A stretch of DNA of 64,000 nt, taken from assembly GCA_010015805.1 (NCBI GenBank), contig ML978127.1, positions 1,488,001 through 1,552,000 on the forward strand, read 5' to 3'. The DNA is from Rhizodiscina lignyota (lineage: Eukaryota > Ascomycota > Dothideomycetes > Aulographales > Rhizodiscinaceae). Below the pieces are notes generated by a model that saw only the letters and a list, made by a program, of their open reading frames with translations, searched no databases and was not told the origin of the DNA. Shown here one piece after another: positions 24,537 through 34,634 of the stretch. The position numbers and the translations under genes were made by a program. The first letter of the stretch is position 1. Each line of letters starts with the position of its first letter.

Positions 24537-26460
24537 GCACGAAGAGGTTGATTTAGTAGTGCATTAGACGGTTAGAGGCAATCCAACTACATTCTCACAA
24601 TTGCTACAGAGCCATTCCATTACAGTCGACTTCAGCACTTCCAAGAAGCTCCCACACACAGGCGAGTTTACATTCGAGATTGCCGGGGAACAGCTTGCCA
24701 GGCTTGCCTTAGAAGATCTGCCTCTCACTGTCGCGATCCCAATGCTTTCAACAATACCAGCTCCTCTGATCTAATACATGCCACATATCAGTTCGGCTGA
24801 CTCCCCGAGCCTATGTATATATCGGAGGACCCAAGATAATCACCCCCTTTAAATTAGTACAACATGCTGAGGGGTCGTATCTGGCAGTAGAGCATCAATC
24901 TACCCACCTATGAGCCCATGTACATAGCATTCACCAATGAACTCGAAGCGGTGCGCTATAACCTCTCTTGGCATGTAGAGTACCTGTCCACCAGCTAAAG
25001 CTGCAACAATATGTCAGGAGGTACCCAGAACGTCCTAGCGCGTGAGCACGTGCATTCGTGTAATTATAGAATTTCTTCTTCACAGATTTCTCTCTTCAAT
25101 CAATCCACGAGATTCACAAATTCGTGCTTGCTACGTTCCTCTCCGATACAATATCTTGGGGTCTGGTTGCAGCTGGCGCAACTGCCATGTAACCCCTGTG
25201 AGTGGCTGCCAGTCTCCGTACAAAGCACGTCTGGGAAAATGTAATGTCCATCCCATACCTTATACCCCTATCTTCAGGCGTCATCGTGTCAAGACGTTGC
25301 GGAAAAAGACTCTAGTCAATATTGCCGCCGCGACTTACATCGTTCAAATCCACGCCCTTGTGTATGTCGGCCAGTACCGTGGTGCGGAAAGCTTCGTTGT
25401 ATTTTTCAGTGTCTTTGACCATCGACGACCATCTACGAACTCCCTCTCATCCTGGCTCCTCCCGTATACTCGAGAGCTTTGCTATCCCGTCTACAAGGAT
25501 TCCACTGAGATGCAGCTCATGCTTCACGATGTGTGCGTTGCAGCGTTGAAAGGAATCTTGCATCCGGATGCGTTACAAGCATCGGCGTCTGATGGCCTAA
25601 GGCATTTCCTAAGCGGCACAACTTCAAGACGCTCTCGCTAGTCAGGTACCAAGGAAGGCATCTTTTCCTCGGCACATGCACGTTGCATGTGGCGCGATTT
25701 ATCTACAGGATGGACGACGTAGCCAAGGACGTCCAGACTTCGAGCTCTTTCCAGGTATAGAGACACAACTTCTTCATATATGTCGGTAGTAGAGCGCGAG
25801 TAATCCGGTAACGATTCGTTTGGACCAACATCCGTCGCCAGATTACGAGGAGCAAATACCTTGTCCCGTGAATCGGTACATTTCGTGGTCCGAGTCGAGT
25901 GCAGCAGTTGTATGAGGCGAGAGGCGGCGGAAAGGAATATCTTGTCGAACCAAGCATCTCCACCACAGTAACGCGTTTCTGAGGGGCCTGTTGCCTCCTG
26001 TTGAATCCAAGTGCGTGTCCAGTAGCGCTAGTTGAACATCTCCATGATCCCGCACCAGCCCTTGTACGTGTCGCTGCCAGGGAATGGAAATAGAGACGGG
26101 TCATCTGCAGACAACTCGGTAGAGCCAGCATTCATGACTAATTGGTATTGTACTAAAAGAGCTTGGCCACTAATTTTCTCACCGCCGTACGTGTGGCCTC
26201 GCGACTTCCTACCTTCTAACGTCTGTCTCTCATACCTGTCACAGACAGACCATGCTACTGTCACACTGCCATTGCTTTAGCGGCCCTCCGCTGCTCCCTG
26301 TTGAATAACAATCTGGTTGAGACGCCGTTTTCTTACTAATGCAGGACGCTGAAAGCTCCAGGAGACGATGCTGAACTGCGAAATAACTTGTCCGTCTGTT
26401 GTGTACGATAGCTCAAGGAGGGACGTTGCCATCAAATTCAAGAGCGCCCCGTTACATTCG
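24537..26460. other. Intergenic region between secreted protein and UstYa block
   Basis: No supported gene. It contains a truncated copy (25041-25149) of the sequence found upstream of the peptide gene. Reading frames between 25200 and 26280 on both strands have no recognisable domain; some may be decayed coding sequence. Confidence 0.4.
25041..25149 (+). repeat. Upstream-region repeat, copy A (no gene behind it)
   Basis: This 109-bp stretch matches 30169-30286 in order and orientation. Shared blocks include GTGAG(C/T)ACGTGCATTCG, ATTATAG, AATCCACGA, TTCGTG, GCTACGT and CTCCGATA. The other copy lies directly upstream of the 52-residue peptide gene, while here the similarity fades and no peptide gene follows. 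Confidence 0.7.
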
Positions 26461-27540
26461 TCAATCATTTGCGGAAGGCCTCTTATGGTCTGCAGGTACG
26501 ACGACTTTTTCTTCGTAGTCTGGTTGAACGGCAAGGTCGCCGCTACGCCGCCTTCGAACCCATTCGCGTATCTTTCCAAAATCGCGGCACACGTGCGTCA
26601 CATCAGAGTCGGCAAAGTTGCGGTCCTTGGACTTGTAGTATCTTGTGCCGTAGACTGTTATGTCGCCGGTGCACATTACGTATTGGCGTATCTCGTCTAT
26701 GCAGTGATCTGTCACAACGGTTAATGAAAGATCGACACTGATGAAACTCGGCTTACTGCGGTGTCTAATAGACTCGTCTGTCGTCTCTATCCCGTAGTGC
26801 TCAGCGTGGAAGTATTGGTAGATCCTCGCCTTCACATTGTCACAGCATTAAATCTCGGGCTTCATAGTGCGCACATGGATGCTCACCAGACAGTGAAGGG
26901 TATGGAACATGCTCAACCCGACATAGTATCCTCCTTTGGCGTTGTCCCAGTGTAATTCATAATCGGATGTCCACAACGCCTTAGCTTCCTCCTCTGAGAT
27001 GAGGAAATCCCTCCCTATTCCGTAAAACATAGTCAGATGGAGCACGACGACCACACGATAGGAGCAGTTACACACCTCCAACCAATGCTAGCCAAGCCGC
27101 ATCAATCTCTGGGCTTGGCTCGCCAGTGTACGTGACGTTGCCGGGATTTGGCGTGAAGAGAGTGCCGTCTTCGTAGACCGACGGGTCTCCAGTGAATTGG
27201 ACGCCAACAATATCAATATGCTTCCTTGAATCGGCTTTCAGCTCCATTAGTCTCGCTGTCCTTTCCCCTAGTTCCAATCTACCGAGTAACTCTTACGAAG
27301 TTCAGTGCTCCATCCGGCTTCGAACGATCCATATCCATTTTGCTCGCCGACATCTCGTAGGTTGGACCAAATTAAAAAACAAATAAGCAGAGTCGTGGTC
27401 GAGGCAAAGAAAATGGTCAAAATTTTCCAAATGGGCGAGGACTTTCGGAACGATCGTTGCTCAGAAGCCAATAATGTGCTTGTCTCGGAATCCGATTCTA
27501 ATGTTGAAGCAATCTTTTCAAAATTTTCACCGGCCATCAT
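26461..27540 (-). CDS. UstYa-family (DUF3328) oxidase-like protein A
   Basis: Five exons (27297-27540, 27076-27255, 26887-27014, 26757-26829, 26461-26708) encode 290 residues. UstYa proteins are single-span fungal proteins that install oxidative cross-links in ribosomal peptides such as ustiloxins and related dikaritins. Visible here: a short cytosolic N-terminus, one membrane span (ILTIFFASTTTLLICFLIW), the PSPEIDAAWLALV segment, a first HXXHC motif (FHTLHCL) ending exon 3, and a second, HRNHC, created by the exon 4-5 splice and followed by IDEIRQYVMC. Both motifs are intact. The first intron is short (41 nt) and its acceptor is the least certain junction. It diverges from protein B across 420 bp. 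Confidence 0.87.
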
Positions 27541-27960
27541 AATCGCGAATGAGTACGAAAGTAGCGTTCTTCTCGTTAAGAGGTACTATGCACACCGCCA
27601 TGATCAGAGACCTAGTTGCAGATACCTTTTGAAGCAAAGGGCATTCGCGCGAGATGCAGGTAATCGCGCAGGATTCCGCATGGCAGTATCTCCGTGCTCG
27701 CTTAGATTAAATCTCACCTCATCATGAGTCCACATTCTTAATAGCTCTAATTAGCGTTGGCGGGAACGAGATTAAAGGTTCAAAGTGCTAATCTAGTAAA
27801 ACACTCGGAAGACGGTCGACCTTCGATTACATCAGTGCTCTTGAGAACGGAGATAGCACGGAAGAAGAGATATAGAACTTGTGGATCATTGTTCTTGCTT
27901 TAGCTAATTCTTGTACTGTCAAATCGACCGAGTCGACTTCTCATAGACTTGTGCGTCAAA
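27541..27960. promoter_or_regulatory. Divergent promoter between UstYa A and UstYa B
   Basis: This 420-bp gap separates the starts of two divergently transcribed UstYa genes, so it should carry both promoters and would allow co-regulation. No specific binding motif was identified. Confidence 0.5.
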
Positions 27961-28785
27961 ATGCGGGAGTGGAGAAATCAGGCTAGAATTCATCGGCGTT
28001 CTCTAAGGCTTGTCATTGCTCTGCTGCTTCTTCTGCTCAGTCTGGCTACCCTGTACGCCAGGACTGTTGTAATCCCTACTCAGCGCCAGTGCCAGAACCG
28101 CATGTTCCTATATTCTCCTGCTTCAGATCATGTTCATTACCAGTGGACGAATTTCAAAAAGTTTTACTATCCGCCATCCGAGCTCGTTGGTCCTCCTACA
28201 CCTGAGCGGGAGCAGCTCTGGGACGAATATGTTCCAAGTATGTCTATGTTCTCGCCAATATATTAGAATTGTAGAACTGACGAAGATTGCAGACTCTATC
28301 GTATCGGTTCCATACGATCGAATCAGTGAACTAGGCCATGTCAATAACGAAAATTGGTGGGCTGTCGCCCCAGAAGCAGGAGGAGGCGTCGCGGCTGTGC
28401 TGGCTGTCGACTACCAGCTGAACTGCCTGGTAAGACCAGATCGAGAACTTATGTTGTTGTGCGTAGAATTAATCTGCGGTAGTCACTCCTCCACAGATAC
28501 CTATACAAGTCAGCGTACAAGCACATGTTCAACCATAGTCAAGTCTCTGAGCACCGGCTCAAGGCTCAGAAAAACCTCTGTTTGGAGGTCCTGCGACAGG
28601 AGTTGACATGCTACGCTGATCCCACATTGTATCTCAACTGGAGGAACCCGAAGTCTCAGAAGAATGCTGCGGCTGATCTTGGATCGTGGCACAAGTGCAG
28701 AGACTATGATGCAATAAGGGATTGGGCGTGGTCACACAGGATCTACAATTTGCATGTATCAAATGTATTAGACCTTACAGTGTGA
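27961..28785 (+). CDS. UstYa-family (DUF3328) protein B lacking both HXXHC motifs
   Basis: Three exons (27961-28237, 28293-28429, 28483-28785; introns 55 and 53 nt) encode 238 residues. The family layout is present: a basic N-terminus, one membrane span (LVIALLLLLLSLATLY), the WTNFKKFYYPPSELVGPPTP region, and the two places where HXXHC should lie. These read YQLNC (then LSLLHRYLYK) and QKNLC (then LEVLRQELTCYADPT), so all four motif histidines are replaced while both cysteines remain. The conserved CxxxLRQxLxCxAD tail is otherwise normal. It may be a non-catalytic partner of proteins A and C, since family members often occur in pairs or more per cluster. Its stop is 43 bp from that of C. Confidence 0.85.
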
Positions 28786-28828
28786 GAATGTTATGAAAAT
28801 CCGTACACAAGCAGTTGAGATAAGTATA

Positions 28829-29799
28829 TCATTCTGCTGTTCCCGCGAAGTGTACAGGCAAGGTATTTTCCCTCCCATATCTCATGATATTGTCCCAGTT
28901 ACGACACTTTGCACTTTTGTTCAAGTTTAGTCTCATGTGATGCATGTCCGAATGTAGATCCCGCTCGATGAGATATGGGGTCACATCAGCGTTGCAGTGT
29001 ATAATGCTCCGTATGTTCTCAATACAGTGCTCGACATGTTCAAAGAGGACGTCCGGGGCCTGGTACCAAAACCTCCGGTCACTGAAATCGTAAGAGTCCT
29101 TGAACGTATACTGGCGGAGGAGAGACTATGTAAAAGTTTAGCATTATGATCTTGTAACCACTTGGCTTGACTTACCAAGCAATGGAGACGATGGTAGCCC
29201 TCATACAGAGCTCCTATCTTGCCTCCGTATCGTGGTTTGTCGCTGTCAAGATGCACCCACTGCACTTCGTTCGACTTGTTGAGGAGGTTAACTTTGTCAT
29301 CATCGATGCCTATGGCGCCATCTGTCTCAGGTCAGGAACAGCCCCTCATTGGATGGTGCGAATAAATGAATACAGTTCCAAAGTTCGTCCCATGCAGCCT
29401 CCACCTCGTCTGATGGAGGAGACGTATAGACGCTCTGGACTGACGGGTCGAGACTCGTCCATTCGTACTTGAAAGTTTCTATCATTGGTGCTGTTACGTA
29501 TCGGGTAAGCTGGAAATTCTGGGGATGCTGTAATGTTGAGACGGCGACTTACACCAATGGAACATCCTCGCGGTACACTTCTGATCAAGGTCGCCAGGAA
29601 GAAAGGAAAGGATGAATATGCATAGTGCTGCGACAATAAAAGCAGCTGGAGACCATGTGAAAATCATATCCAATGCATCCCGTGAATAAATTGACATGAA
29701 GGATAGGCTTTCTTGAATTCCCAAACCATGAGAGTCGAGTAGCGCCTTCTCGGAGTCGTCCGCTTCAGAGGTACTTCGTAAACGAAGATAGGGAGTCAT
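28829..29799 (-). CDS. UstYa-family (DUF3328) oxidase-like protein C
   Basis: Four exons (29553-29799, 29374-29490, 29176-29309, 28829-29125; introns 62, 64 and 50 nt) encode 264 residues. Membrane span AAFIVAALCIFILSFL is followed across intron 1 by WSPMIETFKYEW, then PPSDEVEAAWDELWN, both typical of the family. The first motif is HRLHC at the end of exon 3, and the second is HVEHCIENIRSIIHCNADVT in exon 4. Both are intact. The start at 29799 (MTPYLRLRS) is the ATG that leaves a short charged N-terminus before the span; an upstream in-frame ATG at 29907 exists. It diverges from the peptide gene across 578 bp. Confidence 0.87.
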
Positions 29800-30377
29800 T
29801 ATGGTAGCTGCTATGTCTGTGTCTTTCGGGCTCGATAGATGACAGCGTTTTATCAAAATTCTATAGCCTATCCTCGGCGCAGTCGCTGTATACGCTAGAA
29901 ACGTCAAAAGTTAACTTGTCGTTTCAGTCTCGATGGAACCTTATCTCAAAAGAATACCTGCCCGTGCGTGATTGCTGAAGGTGTCCTATTTTATTATCAA
30001 TATCCCGATTTCCGCTAATCTCATACCTAGAGGCGTGATGACATGAGATTGATTTCCGTCGATTTCCGGAAACTCTCCCAGAACACTTTTGGTCAAGCAT
30101 TGACTCGCGCGAGAGCATCTAAAACGAGCTAAACAACTTGGTTTCCTGTCAGGATGCCCATCCTGGTACGTGAGTACGTGCATTCGAATATTATAGCCTT
30201 CCTCTCCCTCAGTGATTTCACTTTCTTGCAGTCAATCCACGATATTTGCTACTTCGTGAATCGTGCTCGCTACGTGCTCCGATATTTCCCCCTATAAGAG
30301 TTTCAATATCCAGCTGCTCTTGTCTCTACATTATACGAATCGATTATTCCGCAAGCACATCACATCCACATCTCAAG
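29800..30377. promoter_or_regulatory. Divergent promoter between UstYa C and the peptide gene
   Basis: This 578-bp intergenic region contains copy B of the duplicated upstream segment (30169-30286) on the peptide-gene side. A TATA-like CTATAAG lies just after it, about 80 bp before the peptide ATG. Confidence 0.5.
30169..30286 (+). repeat. Upstream-region repeat, copy B (before the peptide gene)
   Basis: A 118-bp segment homologous to 25041-25149. It ends about 90 bp before the peptide ATG and is followed by a TATA-like element, so it probably contains that gene's upstream regulatory sequence. Confidence 0.7.
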
Positions 30378-30598
30378 ATGAAGGCGTACATCACTATTAT
30401 CATTGCAGCCTTTTGCTCCATGATCGCTGCAGCGCCGGTCAGCCAGGGTACACTTCGTCTAATCTCTACAATGTAACAATTGAGCGAATACTAACCTTTA
30501 TACGAGTAGTCTCTTCCGCCGGTACTTCGGTAGCCAGTGAAAATCTTGCCATTCGCGAGGTTGTTGAAGAATACGATGGGGATGCGGAGAGCTGGTGA
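30378..30598 (+). CDS. 52-residue secreted peptide, candidate RiPP precursor
   Basis: Two exons (30378-30447 and 30510-30598) encode 52 residues. The 62-nt intron has a GTACAC donor, a perfect TACTAAC branch site and a TAG acceptor, so the gene is very likely real. The N-terminus is a standard signal peptide (MKAYITIIIAAFCSMIAAA). The mature part of about 33 residues is acidic and ends VEEYDGDAESW. There are no cysteines in it and no Lys-Arg (Kex2) repeats. It sits next to three UstYa-family genes, as RiPP precursors do. Unlike ustiloxin or phomopsin precursors it shows no repeated core, so the core, if any, would be single copy, perhaps the C-terminal stretch with one Tyr and one Trp. The precursor role is inference from context. 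Confidence 0.6.
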
Positions 30599-30862
30599 AG
30601 AGGAATAATAGTGACAAATACTCTTCGGAGAGAATCGTGTCACTTGAGGAACCCGTCAGAACAACTGAATCTTATGTACTAGTTCATTAGTTTGGCGAAT
30701 TCGGTGCCTCGTGTGAGAATGTGAGAGGTCTACATACTCCGTGTCTGTCTTTGTGTTGATTGCCGACGTGATCTTGAAGAAAGCGCGCTCAACGTTCAAG
30801 TACAATCGATTAAGGAAGGAGAGTCGCCAGAGGGTGGCAGAAAGGCTAATATGCTGATAGAA
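30599..30862. other. Peptide gene 3' flank
   Basis: Short spacer between the peptide gene and a HET fragment. I see nothing else in it. Confidence 0.5.
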
Positions 30863-31294
30863 TCAACGCGCTAACTGGTGAAATGCGAACGAACGAATTT
30901 GCCGGGTCCAACTAGTCAGATGCGTATAATTAGGCACCTCAAGAAATTGAGGTACAGGCCGCAGGAATCCGAGGTGTGTCATTATGGTTCGATGGGAATA
31001 CATACAGACAGCATCGACGTACAAGCGGTATTTAGAGCTGCGTAAGTGTCTAAACATATGGCGTAGCGCGTCGTGTAGATTCTCTTGGACTGAAAAGACT
31101 TCTCCGTTAAGTTTAATGTTGTATTTCGTATCAAGAGGACGGCCTCTCCGGTATGGTGCTGGGCCCCATGTGTAAGAAAGCGCAACGTACGTTGGCGCTT
31201 CATTGATCTCATGTGTCTCGAGGGCGAAAGCAAAGTCATCACCCTCTAAAGGACACAAAAGTCGAAACCCCCTCTGCATCAGAGCCTTGTACAT
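30863..31294 (-). pseudogene. HET-domain gene fragment (N-terminal part only)
   Basis: The frame contains the opening of a heterokaryon-incompatibility domain: YVALSYTWGPA, then IKLNGEVFSVQENLHDALRH and YRLYVDAVC. In intact HET proteins this is followed by a conserved INQ segment and several hundred further residues. Here the reading frame loses similarity right after DAVC and stops about 40 residues later, and splicing does not restore it. I read it as a truncated relic. HET proteins trigger cell death after fusion of genetically different hyphae, and fungal genomes carry many copies in varied states. Confidence 0.7.
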
Positions 31295-31807
31295 GTTGAA
31301 GAGTAAACAGAGAAGCTTCGAATACCGTCGCTACAAACTTCAAACCTCAAGGCTGCAACTCACGTGGCGACTCTTGGTACCAGGTACGATATTTTGGCCG
31401 CACGTGTCCCAGGAGCAGACGCCAGCTGGCAATGGCGGCATTGTTGGCAGGGAAAGGAACGACTCATGATAGATTTCACATAGAGAGATACATCAAAAGC
31501 CATTGAGGCGACGGAAGTGTAGAACTGCCATTAAGATAGGAGTATTGAGACACGTCGTCTGACGAGGAACACGTTAAGTTGATCACTTTCAAAGTACCCT
31601 GTGGCGGTGCAAGCCCCTGAGCTAGCCCCACGCCCAGTCTTGGACTCTTGGAAAGCCACCCCTGGACGCCTTCCGTCATAAGGCGCCCGCCGTAATCCTA
31701 CCACCTACATACCTGCTAAAACTCCACGCGCTACTGTCAAGTTCCGAATCCAGTGGAAAACAGTCAATAAACTCCTCTCATGTGCTAGAGCCCTACGGCA
31801 ATTGCGG
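31295..31807. other. Intergenic region upstream of NAPE-PLD-like gene
   Basis: About 500 bp between the HET relic and the next plus-strand gene. I see no gene; it should include that gene's promoter. Confidence 0.5.
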
Positions 31808-32992
31808 ATGTTTCGACCGTCTCACCACGCAAACGACTCGCGAACCGCATTCAGGAACCCATGGCCGTCAGCGCAGCCGCCAACATGGGCAGATTTTACC
31901 TCCATGTCCCTCCCGTTCAGCTGGTATCCGAAAGACTCGCCAGTTGAACGGCCTCCTATCAAAGTCGTCGCTCCAGACTGGGGCGCCTCCAAACTTAAGA
32001 ACCAGAGCACCACGGACTACGTTGTCGGCACATGGCTCGGCCACGCCAGCGTTCTGGTGGAATTCAAGCCTCTGTCATCTACAGTCAAGAACAAAAGCCT
32101 CTACGCTTTGTTCGACCCCATGTTCTCTATGCGCGCTGGGCCAACACAGTATACTGGCCCGTCGCGATTCAACAAACCGCCGTGCAGCATCTCTGACCTT
32201 CCCGGATGTGACGTGGTATGCATATCACACAGCCACTTTGACCATCTGGACACTTCGACGGTGCTGCAAATAATCCGGTATTTCCCATCCGCGAAATGGT
32301 TTGTGCCTCTGGGGCTCCAGGAGTGGTTTGTCACGACCGGTGTCAAGGCAGAAAACGTCAAAGCGATGGACTGGTGGGACACCTGGGATGGATTTACCTC
32401 GAAGAAACTGATCGGCAAAGCCTCATCTTCGTTCAGGATTTCCTGCGTTCCGGCGCAACATAATTCTGGACGGGGAGCATTTGACCAGGGGAGCACGCTG
32501 TGGTGTGGATGGGTTATTGAACGGTTCGTCGAAGACGCCGAGGGCAGGACCAGACATGGCTCAATCTACCATGCTGGAGATACTGGATACCGGCGTTCAG
32601 CGGCATCCAAGGACGTCTGCCCCGCCTTCAAAGAGATTGGCAGCAAGTTCAATGGCTTCGATCTATCGTTTATTCCGATATGGCGAGGCGGCAGTCTCGG
32701 CTTCATCTCCTACATCGGCCTCCGTCTAAACCATCACGAGATCCCCGCACAATTCCATTGCTCTCCGGCAGACGCTGTCTTGATCCACAAAGATACAAAG
32801 TCACGCAATACGATCGCTATACATTTCGGCACTTTCGTTGGCTCGCAAAACGAATCGAACGAGGCGTTGAAGGAGTTTTATACGGCAATGAAAGATGAGG
32901 ACGTACAGACTCTAGATAGTCAAGGCCCCAATCCGAACGGTCGGGCAGGAGCTGTTGATATTGGTGAGAGCCTTCCCATCGAAGTAGACTGA
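31808..32992 (+). CDS. NAPE-PLD-like metallo-beta-lactamase-fold hydrolase
   Basis: Single exon, 394 residues from the ATG at 31808. Members hydrolyse N-acyl-phosphatidylethanolamines to N-acylethanolamines; the yeast relative is FMP30. The metal site is complete: HSHFDHLD (HxHxDH), QHNSGRG, HAGDTGY, and a final HFGTF. The preamble contains WLGHASVLVEF and DPMFS, both typical, with MRAGPTQYTGPSRF, the family's proline/glycine loop, before the metal motif. An SLGFISYIG...LNHHEIP region precedes the last histidines. The N-terminal 45 residues are polar and variable, with no obvious membrane span. It stands alone. Confidence 0.9.
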   Translation: MFRPSHHANDSRTAFRNPWPSAQPPTWADFTSMSLPFSWYPKDSPVERPPIKVVAPDWGASKLKNQSTTDYVVGTWLGHASVLVEFKPLSSTVKNKSLYALFDPMFSMRAGPTQYTGPSRFNKPPCSISDLPGCDVVCISHSHFDHLDTSTVLQIIRYFPSAKWFVPLGLQEWFVTTGVKAENVKAMDWWDTWDGFTSKKLIGKASSSFRISCVPAQHNSGRGAFDQGSTLWCGWVIERFVEDAEGRTRHGSIYHAGDTGYRRSAASKDVCPAFKEIGSKFNGFDLSFIPIWRGGSLGFISYIGLRLNHHEIPAQFHCSPADAVLIHKDTKSRNTIAIHFGTFVGSQNESNEALKEFYTAMKDEDVQTLDSQGPNPNGRAGAVDIGESLPIEVD

Positions 32993-33646
32993 ATCATCCG
33001 ACTATTGGAGTTTATGGTGGCAGGAAACAGCATGCATCAATACCCGTATATCAGTACATACATCAATGACGATTCTATTTTACTCTGGAATGCCCAACTT
33101 GAGCAACGCTGAGCTTAGGCGGCAACAGTGGCTCACGTAGCGCCAGGCCTTCCATGGTCCATACATTGAACAGACGATTTCTGCGCGTCTTTTTTGAGAA
33201 CTTTACATCCTTCGTTAGATACTTCTGTGCTTCCATATGCGTTGCCGTTCTAAGTAGTGGCAGTGCAGTCTAGGCCAAAAATGAGCTAGACGTGATTTTT
33301 CTCACAAACATACAATACGGTGCTAACCACTCTCGTAAAGGCCAAACAGGACATATCCTGAAGGCAAGCTCATGGCCACTTAATACAGTTTCTGAAAAGC
33401 CTAGGGTCCTAAAGAGAGGTAAGCCACAGTCCGCTACTTCGTACAGTACTCTAAGTCTGGGACCGGGGCAGACCCTGACGGAAATCCGGTTTGAGCTTTC
33501 TGCCCTCACCCATGCGCGCAAGAGGTTGATCCCGAGTGTGACGTCACGCGCTATTGGTAGGTAGAAAAGTATATCACCTCAACTCGATCCTTCGGAGGGG
33601 ACTCCATTATTGAAAAAAAAAATTTGAAAAATAGTTAACTGTAAAC
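32993..33646. other. Intergenic region, no gene seen
   Basis: 654 bp with an A-run at 33614-33622 just upstream of the next ATG. No gene or RNA recognised. Confidence 0.5.
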
Positions 33647-34353
33647 ATGCCATCGAAGGAACAAGCGTTGACGAGGAAGCAGGCGCAGGAGGTGGCTCCT
33701 GTGCAGCAACAATCGCAAGAAGTGGCCGCGGCGAGAAACCAGGCCGCGAGAGATGTAGAGGAGTACGAAGCACATGGAAGTGCAAGTGCACAGGTGCGTA
33801 CCCTTTTAAATAAGCTTTTAAAAAGGGTTTTATCAAGTTAACAAACTCTGTTTAATATTTATCATTGCGTCTGCATTTTCCTTCATTTCATACCTCCTGC
33901 TAGAATTCGTACGCTGCCTCCAGCTGTCACGCGATCCTTGTCTCCATTTAGATACAGATGCACCCCCATTCAGCTTTTCCTAACTCCATTTCCCAGGCTG
34001 GCCTCAATCTCAACATCTTCGCCGCCTTCTCCGGCGCCTTCAGCGGCAAGCGCAAGACCACGCGAGACACGAAAGCCGACGGCTCCTCACACGAAGTGAT
34101 CGACGAGGAGGGCCATGGCCACGCACGCGGCGCTGCCACGGGCAACATGCAAGCGTATGGAACCGCACAGGAGCAGAGCGCTGTGAGACGTAAGTTACCT
34201 CGTTCCCCAATAGGCTTTTGTTAGCAGGGGAAGCGCTAATGGCCGCGACCAGATCAAAAAGGCAAGCATGCCATAGAACAGAAAAAGGCGAAGCAGACGC
34301 AGCAGGTGGACCATTTGGGTATTGAGGGACTCATCGAGGGACCGAAAAGATGA
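33647..34353 (+). CDS. Small hydrophilic protein of unknown function
   Basis: Three exons (33647-33793, 33952-34189, 34253-34353; introns 158 and 63 nt) encode 161 residues in consistent phase. The N-terminal exon is glutamine/alanine-rich with heptad-like spacing (KEQALTRKQAQEVAPVQQQS), possibly coiled coil. The middle exon carries LNIFAAFSGAFSGKRKTT, the only hydrophobic stretch, then EVIDEEGHGHARGAATGN. The C-terminus is lysine/glutamine-rich and ends LIEGPKR. There are no cysteines and no signal peptide. I do not recognise a family. The consistent splice phases and non-random composition argue that it is a real gene. Confidence 0.6.
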
Positions 34354-34634
34354 GAAATTATGAATGAACTTCGTGTAAAGAATTTTGTACAGTGCCGTAT
34401 CGGAGTTGGAGTTCGCTTTGAGATATTCAATTTTTGCAAGCTACCAGATGCTATTGCTGCATGAGGGGGGAATGGAGAAAAAGGCGACCAAAGGACGCTG
34501 AGAACGCCATGCTCACAGCAATTTGGATATATTACAAAAAAAAACAATCCAATGCCTTGTCCCTTTTACCGTTCCAAACTTGTAGCTCCGTTGCTCCAAA
34601 ATAGAGTCAAGCCGACGCCTTCGCTATCATCCAT

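Noticed and set aside
25042-25641. 199-codon open frame starting in the duplicated upstream segment
   Set aside because: It begins inside the non-coding repeat, has no signal peptide or precursor-like repeat, and the equivalent frame is not kept in the other copy.
26028-26264. Minus-strand frame left of UstYa A, tested as a further cluster gene
   Set aside because: No UstYa motif, membrane span or tyrosinase copper-binding histidines; no convincing splice partners.
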